Source: Gallionella sp. (GTDB taxonomy: Bacteria; Pseudomonadota; Gammaproteobacteria; Burkholderiales; Gallionellaceae). Taken from it: a stretch of 8,611 bases of DNA. Made by a program: the position numbers and the translations under genes. Every line of letters begins with the position of its first letter. Positions within the stretch are counted from its first letter, which is position 1. Below the pieces are notes generated by a model, which was not told where the DNA came from, made no database searches, and worked only from the letters and a program-made list of their open reading frames with translations. The DNA lies in the NCBI GenBank assembly GCA_024654105.1, contig JANLID010000245.1, positions 1 to 8,611 of the forward strand, in the 5' to 3' direction. Below are positions 1 to 5,874 of this stretch, piece by piece.

Positions 1-1
1 A

Positions 2-550
2 GGATTGTTCGTTGCGGCACTCGTCAGCGCACCGTTGCTGTGGTCGATGCTGCATGATTATCAACGGCTGCGCATCATGATGCTGTTCGACCCCTCGCAG
101 GACGCTCTCGGCAAGGGTTATCACACCATTCAGGCAACCATTGCGGTGGGTTCCGGCGGGCTGCTTGGCAAGGGTTATCTTAAAGGCACACAAACCCATC
201 TCGACTTTTTGCCGGAACGCACCACCGACTTTATTTTCGCGGTGTACTCCGAAGAGTTCGGATTGATTGGCAGCCTGATTCTGTTGGCGCTGTACTTTTT
301 TGTGATCGCACGCGGCTTCGTCATTACCGCAAACGCCTCGACCTACTTCACCCGTCTGATGGCAGGGTCGATCACGCTGACCTTTGCCACCTACGCATTC
401 GTCAATATGGGCATGGTCAGCGGCATCCTGCCGGTGGTCGGCGTACCCTTGCCGCTGGTAAGCTACGGCGGCACATCGATGCTGACCCTGCTGCTGGGTT
501 TTGGTATGCTGATGAGCATCGAAACGCACAAGAAACTTATCAAGACATAA
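2..550 (+). CDS. rodA: RodA, SEDS peptidoglycan glycosyltransferase, C-terminal part (5' end outside window)
   Basis: This is the C-terminal half of RodA, the inner-membrane SEDS-family polymerase that builds glycan strands from lipid II during cell elongation, together with PBP2 and MreBCD. The frame is open to the left edge, so the start lies outside; about 182 residues are present against roughly 370 for the whole family protein. The visible motifs are typical: GKGY followed by GTQTHLDFLPERTTDFIF at bases about 182-238, whose TDF aspartate corresponds to the extracytoplasmic loop acid considered catalytic in SEDS proteins, then several hydrophobic membrane segments, and GVPLPLVSYGGTS at about 440-478. 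The gene ends in TAA, which overlaps the ribosome binding site of rlpA nine bases before its start, so the two are probably cotranscribed. RodA followed by RlpA is a common proteobacterial order. FtsW is the main alternative, but the THLDFLPERTTDFIF stretch fits RodA better. Confidence 0.96.
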   Translation, partial: GLFVAALVSAPLLWSMLHDYQRLRIMMLFDPSQDALGKGYHTIQATIAVGSGGLLGKGYLKGTQTHLDFLPERTTDFIFAVYSEEFGLIGSLILLALYFFVIARGFVITANASTYFTRLMAGSITLTFATYAFVNMGMVSGILPVVGVPLPLVSYGGTSMLTLLLGFGMLMSIETHKKLIKT

Positions 551-559
551 GGAGATCGC

Positions 560-1510
560 ATGAACAGGCAACCCGCAGTACCGGTATACGCAATTCTGGC
601 TTTGGCAACGCTGGCGCTTGTCGCGTGCGGCAGCGCGCCGCAACGCAAGGTGGAAACGCGCGACACGCCTGCGCCGATCGAGGCGCGCGAGGTTGGCACA
701 CCCGCTGCGCCGGGCGGCGGGGGCTATCTCGCCGGAGACGGTCCAGGTGCAGATGCCCCGGTCAACTTCGACGAGATTCCCGATGCGGTGCCGCAAAACG
801 AACCGCTGCATCGCTATGCCAATCGTCCCTACGTCGCGCTGGGCAAGACCTACACGCCGCTAATCGTCATCGACGGCTTCAAAGAACGCGGTATCGCCTC
901 ATGGTATGGCAAGAAATTTCACGGCCAGCGCACGTCCAGCGGCGAGGTGTATGACATGTACGGCATGACGGCTGCTCATCCCACCCTGCCCATCCCCAGC
1001 TATGTGCGCGTCACCAATGTCGCCACGCAAAAATCCGTGGTCGTGCGCGTCAATGACCGTGGACCGTTTCTGCATGAGCGCGTGATCGATCTTTCCTACA
1101 CTGCCGCGCACAAGCTTGGCATCATCGGGAACGGCAGCGGGGAAGTTGAAGTGGAAAGCCTTGCCGGCGATGCTGTGATCGCGCCGGTCGCCGCAGCGGA
1201 GCGGGTTACCAGCACACCGCTGCCGCCGGCGGATATGCCGCCGAAAACGGCTGCCGCAGCGCAAGATACCGCAGGCAGCAGCAATGTGTACCTGCAGTTG
1301 GGAGCGTTCAAATCACAGGAAGCAGCGGAAAGCTTCATGGCGCAAATGCGCGCCAAGCTGGGAGATATCGGCAAACAGCTCAGCGTGTTTCTCAAGGACG
1401 GCCTTACCCGGGTTCACCTCGGTCCGTATGCAAGCCAGCACGAAGCGCGCAATAGCGCGGATAGTTTGAAAGATAAGTTGGGGTTTAAACCGCTGCTGAA
1501 TTTGCGTTAA
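560..1510 (+). CDS. rlpA: RlpA, septal-ring lytic transglycosylase lipoprotein with SPOR domain
   Basis: RlpA is an outer-membrane lipoprotein. In Pseudomonas it cleaves naked (stem-peptide-free) glycan strands and is recruited to the septum by its SPOR domain. The 316-residue product begins with a lipoprotein signal: a hydrophobic stretch at residues 7-20 ending in the lipobox LVAC, with lipidated Cys23. A Pro/Gly/Ala-rich linker follows. The double-psi beta-barrel domain covers about residues 108-195, with GIASWYG at 111-117 and VNDRGPF at 164-170. The four residues reported as important in the Pseudomonas enzyme line up as Glu129, Asp132, His140 and Asp166, so the enzyme should be active. 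A second Ala/Pro-rich linker leads to a C-terminal SPOR domain (about 242-316), starting at NVYLQLGAF, which binds denuded peptidoglycan. The ATG at 560 has a strong TAAGGAG site at 548-554. The gene lies directly behind rodA and converges on xerC. Confidence 0.96.
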   Translation: MNRQPAVPVYAILALATLALVACGSAPQRKVETRDTPAPIEAREVGTPAAPGGGGYLAGDGPGADAPVNFDEIPDAVPQNEPLHRYANRPYVALGKTYTPLIVIDGFKERGIASWYGKKFHGQRTSSGEVYDMYGMTAAHPTLPIPSYVRVTNVATQKSVVVRVNDRGPFLHERVIDLSYTAAHKLGIIGNGSGEVEVESLAGDAVIAPVAAAERVTSTPLPPADMPPKTAAAAQDTAGSSNVYLQLGAFKSQEAAESFMAQMRAKLGDIGKQLSVFLKDGLTRVHLGPYASQHEARNSADSLKDKLGFKPLLNLR

Positions 1511-1518
1511 ATTTAATA

Positions 1519-1660
1519 ACCGCAGATGAACCACGAAGCGCACGAAAAACGCGAAGAACAACAGAAGGTTATTTCGAAAATGCTCATCACCTTGAGGGTG
1601 AGCGTCAAACGGTATGCAACCCTATGGAAAATCTTCGTGATCTCTGTGTTCTTCGTGGTG
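1519..1660. repeat. Diverged inverted repeat in the rlpA/xerC convergent gap
   Basis: The 166-base gap between the two facing genes holds two arms of a purine-rich repeat. The left arm (about 1519-1558) contains ACCACGAAG, CACGAA and CGCGAAG in series. The right arm (1633-1660) is its reverse complement in diverged form; 20 of 28 positions match by hand alignment. Each arm is itself a short degenerate tandem of a CACGAAGA-like unit. A small stem TCACC/GGTGA (1587-1591 and 1597-1601) lies between them. Similar strings are familiar from intergenic regions of many environmental proteobacteria, where they produce spurious short reading frames. A role as a bidirectional terminator for rlpA and xerC is possible, but no clean stem followed by a T-run is visible. 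Confidence 0.6.
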
Positions 1661-1676
1661 AAGTGCTTTTTCTGGA

Positions 1677-2603
1677 TTATGGTTTCTTCTTGGCGCGCGG
1701 GTGCGCCGCATCGTAAATTTTACTGAGGTACTGGAAATCGAGGTGCGTATAAACCTGCGTGGTGGAGATGCTGGCATGGCCGAGCATTTCCTGCACTGCG
1801 CGCAGGTCGCCGGAAGATTGCAGCACATGCGTGGCGAACGAGTGGCGTAACAAATGCGGATGCACGTTACTGGTGATGCCCTGTTTAATGCCCCATTGCT
1901 TCATGCGCAGTTGCACCACGCGCGGTGTGATGCGGTTGCCGCGCGCGCCGACGAACAGCGCAGTCTCGTCTGCCTTGGCGAGTTGCCCGCGTATCGTCAG
2001 CCAGGTCTGCAACGCGGCGATGGCAAAAGTCCCGAGCGGCACGATGCGCGTCTTGCTGCCCTTGCCGGTGACGCGTACTTCACCCGCGCCCATGTCGAGT
2101 TGCGCCGGGTCGAGGTTGACCAGCTCGGCCAGGCGCAGGCCGGAGGAATAGAACAACTCGAACATCGCCTTGTCGCGTATCGCTTCCGGCGTGTCGGCGG
2201 GCAGTTCAACCAAACGCGCCGCTTCGTCCGGCGACAAGGCTTGTGGCAAGGCTTTTGGTGACTTGGGCGCGCGCAGGCCGACGCAGGGGTTGTCAGTCAG
2301 ACCATGATCGCGCATCAGATAAGTAAAGAAACCGCGCCATGCCGACAGCATGCGCGCCAGCGAGCGACCGCCCAAACCCTTGCTGTGCAGTTGCGCGATG
2401 TAGCGGCGGATATGGTGAATCTTGAGGCTGGCGAGCGGTATGTCGGCAGCCAGTTCGAACAGGTGGCGCAGGTCACGCGCGTAATTCTCGGCGGTCAGTG
2501 CGGAGTATTGCTTCTCGTTGCGCAGCCACGCCAGGTAACCGTCCAGATAGTGCTGATTAAGCACTTCGATCTTATTCGGGACAGGCGCGGCAGCATCGGT
2601 CAT
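1677..2603 (-). CDS. xerC: XerC, tyrosine site-specific recombinase
   Basis: XerC acts with XerD and FtsK at the dif site to resolve chromosome dimers at division. The 308-residue protein has an N-terminal SAM-like core-binding domain (about residues 15-103, with LTAENYARDLRHL) and a C-terminal catalytic domain (about 120-300). All catalytic residues of the family are present: Arg157 in SGLRLAEL, Lys181 in VTGKGSK, His250 and Arg253 in HPHLLRHSFATH, His276 in LGHAS, and the nucleophile Tyr285 in TTQVYTHLD. The length is normal for XerC. The start ATG (2601-2603) overlaps the stop of the upstream DUF484 gene in an ATGA junction, which implies translational coupling. The dapF, DUF484, xerC order is the classical chromosomal xerC locus and separates this gene from XerD or a phage integrase. 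Confidence 0.96.
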   Translation of the reverse strand: MTDAAAPVPNKIEVLNQHYLDGYLAWLRNEKQYSALTAENYARDLRHLFELAADIPLASLKIHHIRRYIAQLHSKGLGGRSLARMLSAWRGFFTYLMRDHGLTDNPCVGLRAPKSPKALPQALSPDEAARLVELPADTPEAIRDKAMFELFYSSGLRLAELVNLDPAQLDMGAGEVRVTGKGSKTRIVPLGTFAIAALQTWLTIRGQLAKADETALFVGARGNRITPRVVQLRMKQWGIKQGITSNVHPHLLRHSFATHVLQSSGDLRAVQEMLGHASISTTQVYTHLDFQYLSKIYDAAHPRAKKKP

Positions 2604-3232
2604 GTCTGGGAGATATGCGGATGCAATGCGGCGCTCACCGCCTCGGCGATGCGTTGCAGGAACAGCGTACCCATCCCGGGATAGAAACGCTGCTTGTCTT
2701 CACTGGCCATCACCAGCAGGCCGATCGATTCGCTGCCAGCGTACAGCGGCAGATAGGCAAAGGAGCGCAATTGCCTGCCGGTCTCGCCAAACCAATTGGC
2801 GGTGTCGTGCGCGGCCTGGTGCAGGCACACCGGCTGCGCCTGCGCATCGGTGAAAGCCAGCACTTCGGCGCTGGGCGGAGTGGCCTGCCACAGGTGCAAC
2901 GCGGTATGCGGTACGGAGAAGATTTCGCGCAGCAAATGCGGAACCATCTGCTGCAGGGTGGCGAGGTCGCGCGCGGCGAACAGCGCGGTCACGAACTCGT
3001 GCACCTTGTGTTGCAGCGCATCGTTCTCCCTGGCAAACTCGATCAGCTCGTGCAGTTTCTTTTCCAGTTCCTTGTTTTTTTCGCGCAAGGCGACCAGTTG
3101 CCGTTCGCTCAGCGAGATGGTGCGTCCGCCATGCGGGTGCGGCAGGTTGATCTGCGTCAGCAGGTCGGTGTGACCTTCGAAAAACTGCGGGTTATCTTGC
3201 AGATATTGGGCTACGTCTTCGGCTCTCATCAT
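2600..3232 (-). CDS. DUF484 family protein (GAF-like), xerC operon partner
   Basis: This 210-residue protein belongs to DUF484, a GAF-like family of unknown function found between dapF and xerC in many proteobacteria. The family signature is seen at about residues 17-45: FFEGHTDLL, then LPHPHGG, then SLSERQL. A charged, probably coiled-coil helix follows (about 42-80, rich in Glu and Lys), and the remaining part to about 205 has the alternating hydrophobic pattern of a GAF-like fold, with GLLVMAS near 171-177. There is no signal peptide or membrane segment, so it should be cytoplasmic. Two ATG codons occur in tandem (3230-3232 and 3227-3229). The AGGGAG site at 3235-3240 lies only two bases from the first and five from the second, so the true start may be 3229, one residue shorter. 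Its stop overlaps the xerC start. Function cannot be assigned from sequence. Confidence 0.92.
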   Translation of the reverse strand: MMRAEDVAQYLQDNPQFFEGHTDLLTQINLPHPHGGRTISLSERQLVALREKNKELEKKLHELIEFARENDALQHKVHEFVTALFAARDLATLQQMVPHLLREIFSVPHTALHLWQATPPSAEVLAFTDAQAQPVCLHQAAHDTANWFGETGRQLRSFAYLPLYAGSESIGLLVMASEDKQRFYPGMGTLFLQRIAEAVSAALHPHISQT

Positions 3233-3238
3233 GGCTCC

Positions 3239-4066
3239 CTATAAATTTATTTCACCTGCAAATACCGTGATCACCGGGCCGGTCATCAGCACCGGCGTGC
3301 CTTCGCCGTTCCATGTGATGGTGAGCAGACCGCCGCGCGTAGCGACATTTACCGGGCTATCCAGCAAGCTGCGGCGGATGCCCGCCACGACTGCCGCGCA
3401 CGCGCCGGTGCCGCACGACAGCGTTTCGCCGGCGCCGCGCTCATACACGCGCAGGCGGATATGGCTGCGATCCTTCACTTGCATGAACCCAACGTTGACG
3501 CGTTTGGGAAAGCGCGGGTGATGCTCGATCAGCGGTCCCAGTTTTTCCACCGGCGCATGCTCGACATCGGTCACGACCTGCACCGCATGCGGGTTGCCCA
3601 TCGACAGCGCGCTGATCTCCAGCGTCTCGCCCGCCACTTCCAGCGGCTCGCTCACCGCACCGAGGCCCGCGAATGGAATGCGCTCCGGGTCGAATACCGG
3701 CGCACTCATATTGACCGTCACGCGGCCATCCTCTTCGAGGCGCGGCGATATCAGTCCACTGCGGGTCTCCACCACGATTTCGCGCTTCGATGTGAGCCCT
3801 TGGTCATGCACAAAGCGCATGAAACAGCGCGCGCCGTTGCCGCACTGTTCCACCTCGCCGCCGTCGGCGTTGAAGATGCGGTAGCGAAAATCGGCCTCCC
3901 TGTGCTGGGATTTTTCCGCCAGCAATATCTGGTCGCAGCCCACGCCGAAATGACGATCAGCCAGCAGGCGCAATTGTTCTGGCGACAGGTTGATGTGCTG
4001 GCGCACGCCGTCGATTACGACAAAGTCATTGCCGGCGCCGTGCATCTTGGTAAATTTCAAAATCAT
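3239..4066 (-). CDS. dapF: Diaminopimelate epimerase DapF
   Basis: DapF converts LL-diaminopimelate to meso-diaminopimelate, the precursor of lysine and of the peptidoglycan cross-linking residue. It is a cofactor-free cytoplasmic enzyme using two cysteines as acid and base. The 275-residue product has the normal length and both active-site motifs: Cys75 in QCGNGARC and Cys218 in LSCGTGAC. The start KMHGAGNDFVVID (residues 7-19) and SMGNPHAV (155-162) are also family hallmarks. The two half-domains are intact. The start ATG (4064-4066) overlaps the tag stop in an ATGA junction. The TAG stop (3239-3241) overlaps the AGGGAG ribosome binding site of the next gene, so both junctions favour coupled translation. 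Confidence 0.97.
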   Translation of the reverse strand: MILKFTKMHGAGNDFVVIDGVRQHINLSPEQLRLLADRHFGVGCDQILLAEKSQHREADFRYRIFNADGGEVEQCGNGARCFMRFVHDQGLTSKREIVVETRSGLISPRLEEDGRVTVNMSAPVFDPERIPFAGLGAVSEPLEVAGETLEISALSMGNPHAVQVVTDVEHAPVEKLGPLIEHHPRFPKRVNVGFMQVKDRSHIRLRVYERGAGETLSCGTGACAAVVAGIRRSLLDSPVNVATRGGLLTITWNGEGTPVLMTGPVITVFAGEINL

Positions 4067-4635
4067 CTCGGTAGCTCTTTATGTCTGAAGCAATCAATCG
4101 TGTGGTCGTTCACCATGCCGGTCGCCTGCATGTGGGCGTAGCAGATGGTGCTGCCGGCGAATTTGAAGCCGCGCCGTTTCAATTCCTTGCTCATCGCCTC
4201 TGATTCCGGCGTGCTTGCCGGGACTTCGGCAAGGCTGCGCCAGGCGTTCTGTCTTGGCTTGCCATCAACGAAGCGCCAGATGAAGGCATCGAAACTGCCA
4301 AACTCGTCCTGCACGTCGAGAAACTTCTGCGCGTTGGTCACTGCCGCATGCACCTTCAGGCGATTGCGCACGATCCCCGGATCCTGCAGCAGCGATTCTA
4401 TTTTACTTGCGTCATAGCGGGCAATGCGCGCCGCATCGAAATTATCGAAAGCGGCCCGGTAATTCTCGCGTTTGCGCAGGATGGTGATCCAGCTCAGCCC
4501 GGCCTGCGCGCCTTCGAGAATGAGAAATTCAAACAAGGCTTGATCGTCGTGCAGCGGCATCCCCCATTCGCTATCATGATAGCGGCAATACAGCGGATCA
4601 TCGCTGCACCAGCCGCAGCGCGTTCTCTTTGTCAT
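4063..4635 (-). CDS. tag: DNA-3-methyladenine glycosylase I (Tag)
   Basis: Tag removes 3-methyladenine from alkylated DNA as the first step of base-excision repair. With the start at 4635 the protein has 190 residues, close to the 187 of the E. coli enzyme. The four zinc-snap ligands known from E. coli (Cys4, His17, His175, Cys179) match Cys7, His20, His178 and Cys182. The conserved stretches CGWC..DPLY, HDSEWG, LEGAQAGLSWITIL (Glu41 and Trp49 lie here, in the base-binding pocket) and RRGFKFAGSTICYAHMQATG are all present. I chose ATG 4635 over upstream in-frame ATGs (4650 and 4782) because it forms an ATGA overlap with the stop of the upstream gene and because the longer versions add a low-complexity Arg/Gly tail not found in the family. 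The tag stop in turn overlaps the dapF start. Confidence 0.95.
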   Translation of the reverse strand: MTKRTRCGWCSDDPLYCRYHDSEWGMPLHDDQALFEFLILEGAQAGLSWITILRKRENYRAAFDNFDAARIARYDASKIESLLQDPGIVRNRLKVHAAVTNAQKFLDVQDEFGSFDAFIWRFVDGKPRQNAWRSLAEVPASTPESEAMSKELKRRGFKFAGSTICYAHMQATGMVNDHTIDCFRHKELPR

Positions 4636-5057
4636 GCCCGTGTGCCGCATAGCTGCGCGCAATCGCGCCACATGCAGCGGTTCATTACCACCGTGATCCC
4701 CGCCGCCTGCGCGCGTCGCGCCGCTTCCTCGTGCACCACGCCGTCCTGCAACCACAGGCGCTTGATGCCAAGCCGGATGCAACTGTCCACGATGGCCGGC
4801 ACATGCCCCGGGGCACGGAACACATCCACAATGTCCGGCAGATCGGGCAGGCTCTCCAGATCAGGGTATGCCTTCTCGCCCAGCACCTCGTCGACCAGCG
4901 GGCGCACCGGAATGATGCGATACCCCTTGCTCTGCAATCCGCGCGCCACGCCGAAGCTGGGCCGCGATGCGTTCGGCGACAAACCGACGACCGCGATGAT
5001 GCGCACCTCGCGCAGCAACTGGCGGATTTCTTCGGTGTCGGGGTTGGAGAAGGTCAT
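4632..5057 (-). CDS. CoA-binding domain protein (YccU-like, Rossmann fold)
   Basis: The product is a stand-alone CoA-binding domain of the succinyl-CoA-synthetase alpha-subunit type, similar to E. coli YccU, with no established reaction. From ATG 5057 it has 141 residues, the usual size for such proteins. Visible family features are the nucleotide-binding loop IAVVGLSPNASRPSFGVA (21-38), IIPVRP (48-53), VDVFRAP (77-83) and a C-terminal WLQDGVVHEEAARRAQ stretch followed by MNRCM. The frame stays open upstream to 5144, but the internal start is preferred: it carries a GAGG site eight bases upstream and matches the family N-terminus. It is the first gene of the operon leading to tag, dapF, DUF484 and xerC, and its stop overlaps the tag start (ATGA). 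No clear promoter could be picked out in the gap before it. Confidence 0.88.
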   Translation of the reverse strand: MTFSNPDTEEIRQLLREVRIIAVVGLSPNASRPSFGVARGLQSKGYRIIPVRPLVDEVLGEKAYPDLESLPDLPDIVDVFRAPGHVPAIVDSCIRLGIKRLWLQDGVVHEEAARRAQAAGITVVMNRCMWRDCAQLCGTRA

Positions 5058-5251
5058 GGCAGCAACCTCGCATTGGGAGGCCGGTAAGATAACATTATTC
5101 GCAGTGTCGCCGCGAGCGGCCGGAATGTTGGACTGCATAAACAAAAAACGCTATGCTGCGCGCCTTCACGGAAGGTGTCCGTAAACTCGACGTGGTAGAG
5201 TATTGGCTTCCAAGGCTCTCCTTTAATGTGAAACTCGCGCAGCGATTCGTT

Positions 5252-5352
5252 CGCCCCCTCGCCCGCTTGCGGGATAGCCAGCGACTTGGCTGCGGATGTT
5301 TGCAGCCTAGTCGAATGGCTAGTTGTTTCATCCAGAGGGTTGGGGTGAGGGA
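5252..5352. repeat. Nested intergenic repeat: GC-rich repeat interrupted by a long stem-loop
   Basis: The outer parts, 5252-5274 (ending CCCGCTTGCGGGA) and 5333-5352 (CAGAGGGTTGGGGTGAGGGA), look like two halves of the widespread intergenic repeat in which the GCTTGC hairpin normally runs straight into GAGGGTTGGGGTGAGGG. Between them sits a near-perfect stem-loop: arm 5275-5293 (TAGCCA, CGACT, GGCTGC blocks) pairs with arm 5302-5321 (GCAGCC, AGTCG, TGGCTA blocks) around an 8-base loop, 5294-5301. The inner element resembles a REP-like or small MITE-like palindrome. The pairing is visible directly; insertion of one repeat into the other is inference. Confidence 0.65.
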
Positions 5353-5401
5353 ACGGGCATGGTGGATTTCATCATCGGGGGTGGCAACTGCCATGCCCGT
5401 T
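5352..5401. repeat. Perfect 11-bp inverted repeat upstream of tRNA-Arg
   Basis: AACGGGCATGG (5352-5362) is exactly complementary to CCATGCCCGTT (5391-5401), with a 28-base loop. The right arm ends 15 bases before the mature tRNA 5' end. A weak T-rich stretch (TATTTTCT) follows, so a poor terminator or a structure in the tRNA leader transcript are both possible. A protein-binding dyad would be unusual with such a wide spacer. Confidence 0.7.
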
Positions 5402-5416
5402 AGTATTTTCTCCGCA

Positions 5417-5493
5417 GCGTCTGTAGCTCAGTTGGATAGAGTACCAGTTTCCGAAGCTGGGGGTCACAGGTTCGATTCCTGTCAGGCGCACCA
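5417..5493 (+). tRNA. tRNA-Arg, anticodon CCG
   Basis: A full 77-base cloverleaf can be drawn by hand. The acceptor stem GCGTCTG (5417-5423) pairs with CAGGCGC (5483-5489) with one G-T pair. The D-stem is 5426-5429 with 5439-5442. The anticodon stem 5444-5448/5456-5460 closes the seven-base loop TTCCGAA, with anticodon CCG at 5451-5453, reading the Arg codon CGG. The T-stem ACAGG/CCTGT encloses the loop TTCGATT (5471-5477). The discriminator base is A5490 and the CCA end is encoded at 5491-5493. A terminator follows directly. tRNA genes of this kind often serve as integration sites, in keeping with the accessory genes downstream. Confidence 0.97.
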
Positions 5494-5500
5494 TCAATTT

Positions 5501-5542
5501 AATGGGTTGATTCTATTGTGAATCAGCCCATTTTTATTTTTT
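5501..5542 (+). terminator. Rho-independent terminator of tRNA-Arg
   Basis: AATGGGTTGATT (5501-5512) pairs with AATCAGCCCATT (5521-5532) over 12 positions, with a single G-U pair and an 8-base loop. The stem runs into a T-rich tail (TTTATTTTTT). It lies seven bases after the tRNA CCA end and should end the tRNA transcript before brnT. Confidence 0.85.
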
Positions 5543-5553
5543 ACAGAGCGCAT

Positions 5554-5568
5554 AAAACTGGGCACTTT
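5554..5568 (+). repeat. Direct repeat copy 1 (15 bp), before brnT
   Basis: AAAACTGGGCACTTT occurs here and again, identically, at 6286-6300 in front of parD. Both copies lie shortly behind a terminator hairpin and are followed within a few bases by AAGTGT. The 9-bp core CTGGGCACT also occurs inverted at 6193-6201, just after brnA. Confidence 0.9.
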
Positions 5569-5576
5569 AAGTGTAA

Positions 5577-5608
5577 TTGACCGGCTTATTTATTGTGGAT
5601 ACAATAAA
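5577..5608 (+). promoter_or_regulatory. brnTA promoter with overlapping palindromic operator
   Basis: TTGACC (5577-5582) and TACAAT (5600-5605) form a near-consensus sigma-70 promoter with an ideal 17-base spacer. A perfect 8-bp inverted repeat, TTTATTGT (5589-5596) and ACAATAAA (5601-5608), separated by GGAT, covers the -10 box. BrnA, alone or with BrnT, is known to repress its own operon, so this palindrome is the obvious operator. The predicted transcription start falls at about 5611-5613, on or next to the brnT ATG. Confidence 0.8.
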
Positions 5609-5610
5609 CC

Positions 5611-5874
5611 ATGAAAATTACCTTCGACCTGAAGAAAAACGCTGACAATATTCGTGAGAGGCAGTTGTCATTTGATGGGGTTTCGAAGTTGGAATGGTTG
5701 AACGCTGTAATCCTTGAGGACGTACGCAAAGATTATAGTGAGCGTCGATTCCGTGTTTTTGGGTACATTGATGAGCGTCTTTACGCCGTTGTATTTACGC
5801 CTCGTGAGGGCGCGGTACACGTCATTAGTTTTAGAAAGGCTAACAATAGTCGAGAGGTGAAACGATATGGCTAA
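5611..5874 (+). CDS. brnT: BrnT family type II toxin (RelE-like ribonuclease)
   Basis: BrnT toxins are small RelE-fold ribonucleases that stop translation and are neutralised by the BrnA antitoxin. The 87-residue product is full length and follows the family pattern: FDLKKNADNIRERQLSF near the N-terminus, a central RRFRVFGYIDERLYAVVF strand region, and the C-terminal VHVISFRKANNSREVKRY, where the basic residues and tyrosine typical of the active face lie. No Shine-Dalgarno sequence precedes the ATG; the promoter position predicts a leaderless transcript. The last eight bases overlap brnA. The toxin-first order is characteristic of brnTA. GC content is low for this window: 27 of 60 in 5641-5700 against 38 of 60 in 4201-4260, which suggests acquisition by transfer. 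Confidence 0.93.
   Translation: MKITFDLKKNADNIRERQLSFDGVSKLEWLNAVILEDVRKDYSERRFRVFGYIDERLYAVVFTPREGAVHVISFRKANNSREVKRYG

Larger units (their letters stand above)
5058..5416. other. Intergenic region between the CoA-binding gene and tRNA-Arg; no gene seen
   Basis: This 359-base gap has no reading frame with family-like sequence; the longest + frame runs through the palindromes and the tRNA and is not credible. The first 190 bases should hold the promoter of the leftward operon, but no convincing -35/-10 pair was found. The second part holds the palindromes listed separately at 5252-5352 and 5352-5401. TAGTAT at 5401-5406 could be a -10 for the tRNA, but no matching -35 is evident. Confidence 0.6.

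Noticed and set aside
1526..1726. Short + frame (66 codons) starting MNHEAHEKREE between rlpA and xerC.
   Set aside because: It is the translation of the CACGAAGA repeat and its inverted copy, a known type of spurious frame, and it runs into xerC antisense.
3461..4141. Long + strand frame (226 codons) opposite dapF; similarly 2615-3244 opposite the DUF484 gene.
   Set aside because: Both are antisense to well-supported genes and show no motif of their own.
4636..4782. N-terminal extension of Tag by 49 residues.
   Set aside because: The extension is low-complexity Arg/Gly sequence inside the upstream gene, and the ATGA overlap at 4632-4635 gives the family-typical start.
5192..5218. GTGGTAGAGTATTGGCTTCC resembles the D-arm and anticodon part of a tRNA-Gly(UCC).
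   Set aside because: The anticodon stem does not pair properly and no T-arm or acceptor stem follows. It may be a remnant but is not supportable.
5352..5406. Considered as an integron attC site because of the AAC...GTT palindrome near toxin-antitoxin genes.
   Set aside because: The ends do not match the RYYYAAC and GTTRRRY core consensus, no second such site separates the toxin-antitoxin modules, and no integrase is present.
5153..5521. Open + strand frame of 122 codons before and through tRNA-Arg.
   Set aside because: It runs through two palindromic repeats and the entire tRNA gene and has no family-like sequence.
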